Program-made: the position numbers and the translations under genes | Source: DATCDE01 sp038252405 | GTDB taxonomy: Bacteria > Actinomycetota > Actinomycetes > Prado026 | NCBI GenBank assembly: GCA_038252405.1 | Contig: JBBSAJ010000008.1 | Coordinates: forward strand, 30,855-94,854 | Direction of reading: 5' to 3' | DNA: 64,000 nucleotides | Notes under the pieces: model-generated | Database searches by the model: none | What the model was told of the DNA's origin: nothing | What the model saw: only the letters and a program-made list of their open reading frames with translations | In this document: one piece after another, positions 1 to 7,607 of the stretch | Numbering within the stretch: position 1 is the stretch's first letter | How the letters are laid out: every line of letters starts with the position of its first letter

Positions 1-474
1 AAGGCCCGGCCCGGTGACGCTCATCAGCCCGCCGACGGCCTGCACCAGCAGGTCGTACCCCGGCAGCCCCGCGCCGGCGCCGCGGCCGAATCCGGTGACC
101 GACGCGTAGACCACGGACGGGTTGAGCGCCGTCACGTCGTCGTACCCCAGCCCCAGCCGCTCCATCGTCCCCGGCGGGAAGTTCTCGATGACGACGTCTG
201 CCCGCGCGGCCAGCCGCAGCGCAGCCGCGCGTCCGTCGGTCGTCTTCAGGTCGAGCGCCACCGACCGCTTGTTGCGGTTGACACCGAGAAAGTAGGTGGC
301 CTCCCCGGACTCCGTCCAGGGCGGCCCCCAGGCCCTGGTGTCGTCGCCGGCGCCCGGCCGCTCGACCTTGACCACGTCGGCGCCGAGATCGGCCAGCAGC
401 ATGGTGGCGTACGGGCCGGCCAGCACCCGGCTGAAGTCGGCCACCACGACACCGGCCAGGGACGCATCCGTCAT
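1..474 (-). CDS. CaiB/BaiF family (type III) CoA-transferase, N-terminal part
   Basis: The gene runs off the left edge, so only the first ~158 residues are visible. They show the family III CoA-transferase N-terminus: the segment GPYATMLLADLGADVVKVE, then NRNKRSVALDLK, then VVIENFPPGTMERLGL and a GFGRGAG loop. Enzymes of this family move CoA between an acyl-CoA and a free carboxylic acid (formyl-CoA:oxalate transferase, carnitine CoA-transferase, alpha-methylacyl-CoA racemase). The substrate cannot be told from this fragment. ATG at 474 is the first start and a perfect palindrome lies just upstream, suggesting regulated expression. The catalytic Asp region is probably further along, near or beyond the edge. 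Confidence 0.88.
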   Translation of the reverse strand, partial: MTDASLAGVVVADFSRVLAGPYATMLLADLGADVVKVERPGAGDDTRAWGPPWTESGEATYFLGVNRNKRSVALDLKTTDGRAAALRLAARADVVIENFPPGTMERLGLGYDDVTALNPSVVYASVTGFGRGAGAGLPGYDLLVQAVGGLMSVTGPGL

Positions 475-477
475 GTC

Positions 478-490
478 GGATACTGTATCC
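478..490. promoter_or_regulatory. Perfect palindrome GGATACTGTATCC, candidate repressor operator
   Basis: A 13-bp perfect inverted repeat (GGATAC-T-GTATCC) sits 3 bp upstream of the CoA-transferase start codon. The size and position suit an operator for a dimeric repressor such as GntR/FadR or TetR family. No regulator gene is visible in the window beside it, so the protein partner is unknown. Confidence 0.45.
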
Positions 491-512
491 AATCCGGCCG
501 CCAGCCCGGCGC

Positions 513-1049
513 CTACCGCCGCTCCGTCGCCCGACGCGACACCGCTCGCTTGGTGACCTCCATGAGCACGCGGATCGCCACCCCGATGAAGACCAGGTCC
601 CCCACCATCTGCGCGGTGACGAGACCCCTGGCCAGCTGGCTCCGCGGGGCGATGTCCCCGAAGCCCACCGTGGCGAACACCGTCACCGTGAAGTACAGCG
701 AGTCCAGCTTGGTCAGCTCCGTGCCGAACGAGGCCGGCTGACCGGACTGGAGCGTGTAATAGGTGCTCGCGAACAGGGTCAGGAACAGCAGCCCGGACAG
801 GGTGAGCGCCTCGGCCGCCTGAACGACGGGGCGCTCGGACCGCATGATCCGGCGCCCCTGGAACACCAGCACCGCGCCGATGACGCACAGCCCCGCGCCC
901 ACCGAGACCCAGCCGGCGGCACCCGTATCCCGACCCAGGGGGGCCACGAAGTAGAAGCCGAGCACCACCAAGGTGATCAGCAGGATCCGGACGGCCGCCA
1001 TCACCGCCAACCGGGCCGCGGTCCGGGTCGGCACCTTCGGCTCGCTCAC
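513..1049 (-). CDS. Two-pore-domain-type potassium channel protein (Ion_trans_2)
   Basis: A 178-residue membrane protein. Hydrophobic segments lie around residues 15-37, 48-66 and 82-96. A pore loop follows with the K+ selectivity filter TVGFGD near residue 130, then a last membrane helix at about 143-165 and a basic tail (KRAVSRRATERR). This matches small prokaryotic K+ channels that lack RCK or cyclic-nucleotide domains. The protein would sit in the cytoplasmic membrane and let K+ pass. It is transcribed in the same direction as the neighbouring CoA-transferase with a 38-bp gap; no functional link is apparent. Confidence 0.85.
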   Translation of the reverse strand: MSEPKVPTRTAARLAVMAAVRILLITLVVLGFYFVAPLGRDTGAAGWVSVGAGLCVIGAVLVFQGRRIMRSERPVVQAAEALTLSGLLFLTLFASTYYTLQSGQPASFGTELTKLDSLYFTVTVFATVGFGDIAPRSQLARGLVTAQMVGDLVFIGVAIRVLMEVTKRAVSRRATERR

Positions 1050-1100
1050 AGCAACTCACGCTGCCAGAACGAGCGACCCGGAGCGCGCAGGCGCGCGGAC

Positions 1101-2210
1101 CTACCGCTCGACGGCCGCCAGCTGCCCGCAGGCCCCGTCGATCTCGCGTCCGCGGGTGTCCCGCACGGTCACCTGGATGCCGTGCCCCTCCAGCCGCCGG
1201 ACGAACTCCTTCTCGTCCTCCGGGCGGGACGCCGTCCACTCCGACCCGGGCGTGGGGTTGAGCGGGATCAGGTTGACGTGCACCAGCTTCCTGCGCAGCC
1301 GCCGGCCGAGCAGGTCGGCCCGCCAGGCCTGGTCGTTCACTCCCTTGATCAGCGCGTACTCGATGGAGATCCGGCGGTGGGTCACCTCGGCGTAGTGCCA
1401 GGCGGCGTCCAGCACCTCGTCGACCTTCCACCGGGTGTTCACCGGGACCAGGGTGTTGCGCAGCTCGTCGTCCGGCGCGTGCAGCGAGACGGCGAGCGTC
1501 ACCGGTAGCCCCTCGTCGGCCAGCTGCCGCATCCGCGGCACCAGCCCGACCGTCGACACCGTGATCCCGCGCGCGGACAGGCCCAGCCCGTCCGGGGCCG
1601 GGTCGGTGAGCCGGCGGACGGCGCCGATGACCGCGTTGTAGTTGGCCAGCGGCTCGCCCATGCCCATGAACACGACGTTGCTCACCCGGCCGGGGCCGCC
1701 CGGCACCTCGCCGCGCGCGAGCACCCGGGCGCCGTCGACGACCTGCTCGACGATCTCGGCGGCGGACAGGTTGCGGGTCAGCCCGGCCTGGCCGGTGGCG
1801 CAGAACGGGCAGTTCATGCCGCAGCCGGCCTGCGACGAGACGCACATGGTCACCCGGTTGGGGTAGCGCATCAGCACGCTCTCGACGAGGGCGCCGTCGA
1901 ACAGCCGCCACAGCGCCTTCACCGTCGTCCCGGCGTCGCAGGAGACCGCCCGCACCGGCGTGAGCAGGGTGGGGGCCAGCGCCGTGGCGAGCCGTTCCCT
2001 GGACGCCGCGGGGACGTCGGTCCACGCGTCGGCGTCCTCGCTGAGCCGGGCGAAGTAGTGCCGGGAGATCTGGTCGGCCCGGAACGGCTTCTCCCCCAGC
2101 TCGGCGACGGCGGCCCGGCGCTCAGCGGGTGTGAGGTCGGCGAGGTGCCGCGGCGGCTTGGCCCGGCGCGGCGCGGTGAAGGTGAGGACTCCGGGGGAAG
2201 GCATGGTCAC
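1101..2210 (-). CDS. rlmN: 23S rRNA (adenine2503-C2)/tRNA A37 methyltransferase RlmN
   Basis: A radical-SAM methyltransferase of 369 residues, normal for RlmN. It methylates C2 of A2503 in 23S rRNA and A37 in some tRNAs. The radical-SAM cluster motif CGMNCPFCATG is present with the CxxxCxxC spacing. The SAM-binding VVFMGMGEPLANY segment and the later SIEYALIKGVND and C-terminal RDTRGREIDGACGQL stretches follow; the last contains the catalytic Cys that pairs with a Cys inside the cluster region. GTG at 2210 or ATG at 2204 could start the protein, and the sequence does not decide between them. It faces the same way as the cdsA-rpsB group but is separated from it by the glutaredoxin/GroES-like pair. 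Confidence 0.95.
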   Translation of the reverse strand: MTMPSPGVLTFTAPRRAKPPRHLADLTPAERRAAVAELGEKPFRADQISRHYFARLSEDADAWTDVPAASRERLATALAPTLLTPVRAVSCDAGTTVKALWRLFDGALVESVLMRYPNRVTMCVSSQAGCGMNCPFCATGQAGLTRNLSAAEIVEQVVDGARVLARGEVPGGPGRVSNVVFMGMGEPLANYNAVIGAVRRLTDPAPDGLGLSARGITVSTVGLVPRMRQLADEGLPVTLAVSLHAPDDELRNTLVPVNTRWKVDEVLDAAWHYAEVTHRRISIEYALIKGVNDQAWRADLLGRRLRRKLVHVNLIPLNPTPGSEWTASRPEDEKEFVRRLEGHGIQVTVRDTRGREIDGACGQLAAVER

Positions 2211-2348
2211 CCATCAGTGTGGCACGCGAGAAACGGCGCGGCGGACGTGGAAAGACCCCGCCGGCCGCCCCGGCTCGGAGGAGACCGGACGGCCGACGGG
2301 GCCGACGGGTTCGCCGGACCGCGACGCCCGGGACCCGCAGGGGGTGGC

Positions 2349-2645
2349 TCAGGCGGCGCTGGCAGCGGCGCCGGTCGTGCGCAGCACGGCCAGCAGGTCA
2401 GCGGCCTCCAAAATCAGGTAGTCCCGGTTCTCCAGGCGGAGCTCGGTGCCGGTGTAGCGGGCGAAGAACACCCGGTCGCCCACCGCTACCTTGATCTCCT
2501 CGTCGTCGCCCACGGCGACGACCTCGCCGCGCTGCGGCTTGTCCTTGGCGGTGTCCGGCAGGACGAGCCCGCTCGGGGTGTAGCTCTCTTCCTCGATCAG
2601 CTTGACGAGCACGCGGGCGCCGAGGGGCTGGACCGTCTCCGACAT
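2349..2645 (-). CDS. GroES-like co-chaperonin (Cpn10 family), orphan
   Basis: A 98-residue protein with the Cpn10 fold signatures. PLGARVLVKLIEEE is the N-terminal strand, SGLVLPDTAKDKPQRGEVVAVG corresponds to the mobile loop and beta-hairpin, and VGDRVFFARYTGTEL and NRDYLILEAADLLAVL close the domain. No groEL lies beside it, so it is a second, stand-alone GroES-type protein. A short Ala-rich tail follows. It is 58 bp downstream of a glutaredoxin gene and probably co-transcribed with it from the promoter that carries the palindrome at 3009-3024. The pairing suggests a role in redox or metal stress, but that is inferred from context only. Confidence 0.87.
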   Translation of the reverse strand: MSETVQPLGARVLVKLIEEESYTPSGLVLPDTAKDKPQRGEVVAVGDDEEIKVAVGDRVFFARYTGTELRLENRDYLILEAADLLAVLRTTGAAASAA

Positions 2646-2703
2646 GGGTGTGCTGTTCCTCTCGATGGGTCTGGTCGATGGGTCTTGGGCTGGGTGGAAC
2701 GGG

Positions 2704-2976
2704 TCAGTGGCTTGCCTTGAGGCCGAGCAGCCGGTCGATCTTGGGCCGGTCGAAGCCCACGATCGGCCGCCCGTCGATCTCGATCACGGGGACGCCGGTC
2801 TGGCCGGTGCGCCGGACCAGGTCCCGCGCGGCGGCGGCGTCCCGGCTCACGTCGATCTCCCGGAACCGGACGTCCTGCTGGCGCAGGTAGGTCTTCGCCC
2901 GCTGGCACCAGGAACAGGTCGGCGTGGTGAAGACCAGGACCTTGTGCTGACGGTCGGTGGGGCTGGACTGGGTCAT
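2704..2976 (-). CDS. Glutaredoxin-like small thiol-redox protein
   Basis: A 90-residue single-domain protein. Its redox site CSWC follows the strand VLVFTTPTCSWCQRAKTYL, and the cis-proline motif TGVPVIEIDG and a C-terminal GFDRPKIDRLLGL helix complete the thioredoxin/glutaredoxin fold. Such proteins in actinobacteria reduce disulfides, often with mycothiol or thioredoxin reductase as electron donor; mycoredoxins are close relatives. The partner of this one is not evident. It is the first gene of a two-gene unit with the GroES-like gene, and ATG at 2976 lies 32 bp from the palindrome at 3009-3024. Confidence 0.87.
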   Translation of the reverse strand: MTQSSPTDRQHKVLVFTTPTCSWCQRAKTYLRQQDVRFREIDVSRDAAAARDLVRRTGQTGVPVIEIDGRPIVGFDRPKIDRLLGLKASH

Positions 2977-3008
2977 CGTGGGGTCAACTCCTCTCCGGGG
3001 TCCCCACT

Positions 3009-3024
3009 ATACCCCTAGGGGTAT
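3009..3024. promoter_or_regulatory. 16-bp perfect palindrome ATACCCCTAGGGGTAT, CsoR/CstR-type operator
   Basis: The 16-bp perfect palindrome lies between the cdsA stop and the glutaredoxin start, where a promoter for the glutaredoxin/GroES-like pair should be. The ATACCC...GGGTAT architecture matches the G/C-tract operators bound by CsoR (copper) and CstR (persulfide) tetramers. No csoR-like gene is in the window, so regulation in trans is an inference. Confidence 0.6.
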
Positions 3025-3029
3025 GCCAC

Positions 3030-3887
3030 TCACCCACCGACGAAGACGGTGAGCAGCAGGAAGGCCACCGGCGCGCTGGGGATCAGCGAGTCCAGCCGGT
3101 CGAGCATCCCGCCGTGCCCCGGGAGCAGGTTGCCCATGTCCTTGATGCCGAGGTCCCGCTTGACCATCGACTCGGCCAGGTCCCCGAGGGTGGCGGTGAG
3201 CACGATGGCCAGGCCGAGGACGGCGCCCTGCCACCACTGCATCCCGAGCAGCCAGTGGCCGGACAGCGACGCGGCGACCACGCAGGCGACCATCGACCCG
3301 GCGAAGCCCTCCCAGGACTTCTTCGGACTGATCCGCGGGGCCATCGGGTGCCGGCCGAAGAGCACGCCCACCGCGTAGCCGCCGATGTCACTGCAGATCG
3401 TGGTGAGGATGAACACGACGATCCGGTCCGAGCCCTGGGACTGCGCCAGCATGAGCATGACGAATCCGGCCATGAGCGGCAGGTAGCCGGCGATCCAGAC
3501 CGAGGACGAGACGTCGACGACCGACCCCTCGACCGGGCCGGTGAGCCGCCACAGCACGAGCACGAGCACGGTGAGCCCGAAGGCCACCCCGAGGGCGGCC
3601 GGGCCGCCGACGTAGGCGGCCACGATGACCGCTACCGTGCCGACCAGCAGCGGGGCCAGCGGCGGCTCGGCTCCTGCGCTGGCGATCGCGTGCCGCAGCT
3701 CCCAGACCGACATCAGCACCGCAGCCGACGTGACCGCCACGAACAGCCACGGGACGGTGTACAGGGTCCCGACCACCGCGCCGGCCAGCACCAGCCCGAC
3801 CGCGATCGCGGCCGGCAGGTTGCGCCCCGCCTTCGACGGCGTCGCCGGCTGCGTGGCTCCGGACGACGTGGTCACGTCGTCGAGCAC
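3030..3887 (-). CDS. cdsA: Phosphatidate cytidylyltransferase CdsA
   Basis: An integral membrane enzyme of 285 residues that makes CDP-diacylglycerol from CTP and phosphatidic acid, the branch point of phospholipid synthesis. About seven to eight hydrophobic helices are visible from residue 25 on. The family signature is present as SPKKSWEGFAGS followed by the GDLAESMVKRDLGIKDMGN segment and the LPGHGGMLDRLDS motif near the C-terminus, which holds the metal-binding Asp residues. It follows frr in the order tsf-pyrH-frr-cdsA, the normal arrangement in bacteria. GTG or ATG near 3887 is the start. Confidence 0.95.
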   Translation of the reverse strand: MLDDVTTSSGATQPATPSKAGRNLPAAIAVGLVLAGAVVGTLYTVPWLFVAVTSAAVLMSVWELRHAIASAGAEPPLAPLLVGTVAVIVAAYVGGPAALGVAFGLTVLVLVLWRLTGPVEGSVVDVSSSVWIAGYLPLMAGFVMLMLAQSQGSDRIVVFILTTICSDIGGYAVGVLFGRHPMAPRISPKKSWEGFAGSMVACVVAASLSGHWLLGMQWWQGAVLGLAIVLTATLGDLAESMVKRDLGIKDMGNLLPGHGGMLDRLDSLIPSAPVAFLLLTVFVGG

Positions 3888-3932
3888 GGCAGGTGAGGGG
3901 TCATTCGGCGTCCTCGCAGTCGGGTGGGCGCG

Positions 3933-4490
3933 TCACACCTCGAGCAGCTCGGCCTCCTTGACCTTGAGCAGCTCGTCGACCTGGGCCACGAAGCCGTGCG
4001 TGAGGTCCTCCAGCGACTTCTCCGCCCGCCGGACTTCGTCCTCGCCGCTCTCGCCGTCCTTGACGAGCTTGTCGAGGGCGTCCATGGCGTGCCGGCGGAT
4101 GTTGCGGAGGGAGACCTTGGCCTCCTCCGACTTGTGCTTGGCGACCTTGATGTACTCGCGGCGCCGCTCCTCGGTCAGCTGCGGGATGACCACTCGGATG
4201 ACGACGCCGTCGTTGGAGGGGTTGACGCCCAGGTCGCTGTCCCGGATCGCCTTCTCTACCGCGTTCAGCGCGCCCTTGTCGTAGGGCGTGATGACGACCA
4301 TGTGGGCGTCCGCCACGTGGAACGAGACCAGCTGGTTCAGCGGGGTGGGCGCGCCGTAGTAGTCGGCGTGCACCTTGTTGAACATCGACGGGTGAGCCCG
4401 GCCGGTGCGGATGGTGGCGAGGTCCTCCCTGGCCACCGAGACGGCCTTCTCCATCTTCTCCTCGGCCTCGAGGATGGTGTCGTCGATCAC
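3933..4490 (-). CDS. frr: Ribosome recycling factor
   Basis: 185 residues, exactly the family length. With EF-G it splits the post-termination ribosome. Visible hallmarks are the N-terminal EAEEKMEKAVSVAREDLA helix, the RTGRAHPSMFNKV hinge region, and the C-terminal helical bundle with EERRREYIKVAKHKSEEAKV. The GTG at 4490 (giving VIDDTILEAEE) was chosen over upstream starts because it matches the family N-terminus. It is 13 bp after pyrH and probably translationally linked to it. Confidence 0.96.
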   Translation of the reverse strand: MIDDTILEAEEKMEKAVSVAREDLATIRTGRAHPSMFNKVHADYYGAPTPLNQLVSFHVADAHMVVITPYDKGALNAVEKAIRDSDLGVNPSNDGVVIRVVIPQLTEERRREYIKVAKHKSEEAKVSLRNIRRHAMDALDKLVKDGESGEDEVRRAEKSLEDLTHGFVAQVDELLKVKEAELLEV

Positions 4491-4503
4491 GGTCGATGTC
4501 TCC

Positions 4504-5343
4504 CTAGGGGGTCTGGTCGCTCGAGACGAGCGTTCCGATCCTCTCACCGCGGACGGCGCGCGCGATGTTGCCCTCGACGAGCAGGTTGAAGACGACGATG
4601 GGCAGGTTGTTGTCCTGGCAGAGGCTGATCGCCGTCGCGTCGGCCACCTTCAGGCCGCGGTTCAGCACCTCCGCGTGGGTCAGCCGCTCGAACCGCGTGG
4701 CGTTCGGGTTCTTCCGCGGGTCGCTGTCGTAGACACCGTCCACGCCCTTGGCCATGAGCACCACCTCGGCGCCGATCTCCAGCGCCCGCTGGGCCGCCGT
4801 GGTGTCGGTCGAGAAGAACGGGGCGCCGAGGCCGGCGCCGAAGATGACGACCCGGCCCTTCTCCAGGTGCCGGATCGCCCGCCGCGGGATGTAGGGCTCA
4901 GCCACCTGTCCCATGGCGATCGCCGTCTGCACCCGGGTCTCGACGCCCTCCTTCTCCAGGAAGTCCTGCAGCGCCAGGCAGTTCATCACGGTGCCGAGCA
5001 TGCCCATGTAGTCGGCCCGGGAGCGATCCATGCCCCGCTCGGACAGCTGGGCCCCGCGGAAGTAGTTGCCGCCACCGATGACCACGGCGACCTGGACCCC
5101 GCCGCGGACGACGTCGGCGATCTGCCGCGACACCGCGTGCACGACGTCGGGGTCGACCCCGAGGCCGCCGCCCCCCGCGAAGGCCTCCCCCGACAGCTTC
5201 AGGACGACGCGGGAGAAGCCGCCCTCCGGCAGGCCGGGCCAGGTCTGCAGGGTGCCCTCGAGCGAGGGCTGCACCACCAGCGGCCGCCCGGGGGTCACGA
5301 GGTCCTCGTCCGGCGGCTGCTCAACGACGGTTCGTCCCTCCAC
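4504..5343 (-). CDS. pyrH: UMP kinase PyrH
   Basis: Phosphorylates UMP to UDP in pyrimidine nucleotide synthesis. The amino-acid-kinase fold is clear: VVLKLSGEAFAGG at the N-terminal strand, the VVIGGGNYFRG nucleotide loop, DYMGMLGTVMNCLALQ, and the C-terminal MAKGVDGVYDSDPRKNPNA motif. At 279 residues it has an N-terminal extension of about 40 residues before the kinase domain, longer than the usual 240 or so. A later start cannot be excluded, although no better one is evident. It lies between tsf and frr in a conserved cluster. Confidence 0.94.
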   Translation of the reverse strand: MEGRTVVEQPPDEDLVTPGRPLVVQPSLEGTLQTWPGLPEGGFSRVVLKLSGEAFAGGGGLGVDPDVVHAVSRQIADVVRGGVQVAVVIGGGNYFRGAQLSERGMDRSRADYMGMLGTVMNCLALQDFLEKEGVETRVQTAIAMGQVAEPYIPRRAIRHLEKGRVVIFGAGLGAPFFSTDTTAAQRALEIGAEVVLMAKGVDGVYDSDPRKNPNATRFERLTHAEVLNRGLKVADATAISLCQDNNLPIVVFNLLVEGNIARAVRGERIGTLVSSDQTP

Positions 5344-5436
5344 GGGCCGGGCCTCCTCGCTGGTCGGCTGATGGCAGTCTGCCCTACTCGTCGTCGGCGC
5401 GGGGCAGGTCCGCCCGCCCCGGTCCGCCGGTCGAGG

Positions 5437-6264
5437 TCAGCTGGCGCCGACCTCGAACCGGGCGAACCCGCTCACCGTGACGCCGGCGTCGGCCAGCACC
5501 TGGGCGACCGTCTTCTTGCTGTCCTGCACCGAGGGCTGCTCGGTGAGGACGGCGTCCTTGAAGAAGGCGTTGACCTTGCCCTCGACGATCTTGGCGATGG
5601 CCTGCTCCGGCTTGCCCTCGGCCCGGGCCGACTCTTCGGCGATGTGCCGCTCGCCGGCCACGAGGTCCTCGGGGACCTCGTCGCGGGTGGTGTACCGCGG
5701 GCGCATGGCCGCGACCTGCATGGCCGCCCCGCGGGCCGCCTCGGCCGACTGGTCGCCGTCACCGGTGTACTGCACGAGGACGCCGACCTGCGGGGGCAGG
5801 GCCGGGTCCTTCTTGTGCAGGTAGGTGGCCACCTGACCGTCCAGGACGGCCAGCCGGCGCAGCTCGAGCTTCTCGCCGATGACGGAGGACTGCGCCTCGA
5901 TGGTCTCCTGGACCGTGGCGCCGTCGCCGAGCACGGAGGCGCGGGCGGCCGGGACGTCGGCCGGCCGGGTCGCCTCGACGTGCGCGGCGATGCGCGCCGC
6001 GAGGTCCTGGAAGCCCTGGTTCTTGGCCACGAAGTCGGTCTCGCAGTTGAGCTCGATGATCGCCGGGCCGGAGACGGCGACCAGGCCGTTGGCAGCGACC
6101 CGCCCGGCCCGCTTGTCGACGTCCTTCGCTCCCTTGACCCGCAGGATCTCAACGGCCTTGTCGAAGTCGCCGTCGGTCTCCTCCAGGGCCCGCTTGCAGT
6201 CCATCATCCCGGCCGCGGTCAGGTCGCGGAGCCGTTTGACGTCGACAGCGGTGAAGTTAGCCAT
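5437..6264 (-). CDS. tsf: Translation elongation factor Ts
   Basis: 275 residues. It exchanges GDP for GTP on EF-Tu. The start ATG at 6264 gives MANFTAVDVKRLRDLTAAGMM, and the UBA-like N-terminal domain continues with DCKRALEETDGDFDKAVEILR. The core carries the INCETDFVAKN-like segment (here ELNCETDFVAKNQGFQ) used against EF-Tu. The C-terminus has the expected KTVAQVLADAGVTVSGFARFEVG ending. It follows rpsB, as in most bacteria, with a 127-bp gap. Confidence 0.96.
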   Translation of the reverse strand: MANFTAVDVKRLRDLTAAGMMDCKRALEETDGDFDKAVEILRVKGAKDVDKRAGRVAANGLVAVSGPAIIELNCETDFVAKNQGFQDLAARIAAHVEATRPADVPAARASVLGDGATVQETIEAQSSVIGEKLELRRLAVLDGQVATYLHKKDPALPPQVGVLVQYTGDGDQSAEAARGAAMQVAAMRPRYTTRDEVPEDLVAGERHIAEESARAEGKPEQAIAKIVEGKVNAFFKDAVLTEQPSVQDSKKTVAQVLADAGVTVSGFARFEVGAS

Positions 6265-6391
6265 GGTGCTCTCTCGTCTCGTCTCGTGTCGTCGTGCCTG
6301 GGGGGCTGGTGCTCGGCCGTGATCGCGCCCGGCAGGGCTCACTGCGTCGGCGCGTAGGCGCTGCCCTGCCCTGCCGGGGCGGTCGACGGGG

Positions 6392-7294
6392 TCAGGCCTG
6401 GGTGCTGTCGCCCTCGGGGGTCGCCTCGGGGGTCGCCTCGGGGGTCGCCTCGGGGGTCGCCTCGGCGGTCGCCTCGGGGGTCGCCTCGGCAGCCTCAGCG
6501 GCAACCGGCTCGGAGCCGACCAGCAGGTCGCGCTCCCAGTCCGCTAGCGGCTCGTCCGTGCCGAGGTCGGCCCCGGCCGGCTTGGCGTCGCCCGCCGCGG
6601 CGCCGGCCCGGGCCATCAGGCCCTCCGCCACGCCGTCCGCAACCACACGGGTGAGCAGGCCGACAGCGCGGATCGCGTCGTCGTTGCCAGGGATCGGGTA
6701 GTCGACCTCGTCCGGGTCGCAGTTCGTGTCGAGGATGGCCACCACCGGGATGCCGAGCTTTCGGGCCTCGGCGATCGCGATGTGCTCCTTCTTGGTGTCG
6801 ACGATCCACACCGCGCTCGGAACCCGCTGCATGTCGCGGATACCGCCGAGGGTCTTCTCCAGCTTGACCTTCTCGCGCTTGAGGACGAGCAGCTCCTTCT
6901 TGGTGATGCCGGAGCCGGAGACGTCGTCGAAGTCGATGACCTCGAGCTCCTTGAGCCGCTGCAGCCGCTTGTGCACGGTGGAGAAGTTGGTGAGCATGCC
7001 GCCCAGCCAGCGCTGGTTCACGTAGGGCATGCCGACCCGGGTGGCCTGATCGGCGATGGCCTCCTGAGCCTGCTTCTTGGTGCCGATGAACATGACCGAC
7101 CCGCCGTGCGCGACGGTCTCCTTGATGAAGTCGTACGCGCGGTCGATGTAGGACAGCGACTGCTGCAGGTCGATGATGTAGATGCCGTTGCGCTCGGTGA
7201 AGATGAACCGCTTCATCTTCGGGTTCCACCGACGGGTCTGGTGCCCGAAGTGGACGCCGCTCTCGAGCAGCTGCTTCATGGTGACGACGGCCAT
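6392..7294 (-). CDS. rpsB: 30S ribosomal protein S2 with repeat-rich acidic tail
   Basis: Small-subunit ribosomal protein S2, 300 residues. Start ATG at 7294 gives MAVVTMKQLLESGVHFGHQ. The core motifs TRRWNPKMKRFIFTERNGI, YVNQRWLGGMLTNF and ILDTNCDPDEVDYPIPGNDDA are all present. After the core (~residue 225) comes an acidic, Ala/Pro/Thr-rich tail with repeated ATPE units encoded by 12-bp tandem repeats at 6421-6492. Tails of this kind occur in actinobacterial S2, but the regular repeat is unusual. It heads the rpsB-tsf-pyrH-frr-cdsA direction. Confidence 0.96.
   Translation of the reverse strand: MAVVTMKQLLESGVHFGHQTRRWNPKMKRFIFTERNGIYIIDLQQSLSYIDRAYDFIKETVAHGGSVMFIGTKKQAQEAIADQATRVGMPYVNQRWLGGMLTNFSTVHKRLQRLKELEVIDFDDVSGSGITKKELLVLKREKVKLEKTLGGIRDMQRVPSAVWIVDTKKEHIAIAEARKLGIPVVAILDTNCDPDEVDYPIPGNDDAIRAVGLLTRVVADGVAEGLMARAGAAAGDAKPAGADLGTDEPLADWERDLLVGSEPVAAEAAEATPEATAEATPEATPEATPEATPEGDSTQA
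6421..6492. repeat. 12-bp tandem repeats in rpsB tail (about 6 units)
   Basis: Six consecutive units of tcgcctcggggg and close variants encode the repeated four-residue ATPE/ATAE pattern of the S2 tail. The unit length is a multiple of three, so copy-number change would not shift the frame. Confidence 0.8.
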
Positions 7295-7607
7295 GGCCGT
7301 GGCACTCCTCACGCGCCCGGACGGGCGCAGGCTCGGTTCCAGCATCCGGGCAGGTGCCCGGGTGCCCCTGACGCCCTGCTCGCGGCCGGTCCCCTCGCAG
7401 GCGAGGGACCGAGCGGCCGCCCGCGGCCGTGCTGGCCCGCGGGAGGGCGTGCGAATTTGGCCGACATGGCTGCCGGTCCGGGAGCAGTCTACGCGACGCC
7501 ACCGGGCGGGAGCGAACCGCGAGGGCCGCCGTCCACAGCCCGGCGCCGTCCACAGCAGACCGAGCGCTGCCCACGCTCGACCCGGTCGCGACGCCACCGT
7601 GGTCGGC
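7295..7607. other. Intergenic region between divergent rpsB and M23 peptidase genes
   Basis: 313 bp without a supportable gene. On the minus strand a TAGACT hexamer at 7486-7491 is a plausible -10 for rpsB, leaving a leader of almost 190 nt. That leader could hold a ribosomal-protein autoregulatory structure, but I did not identify one. No other feature is evident. Confidence 0.4.
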
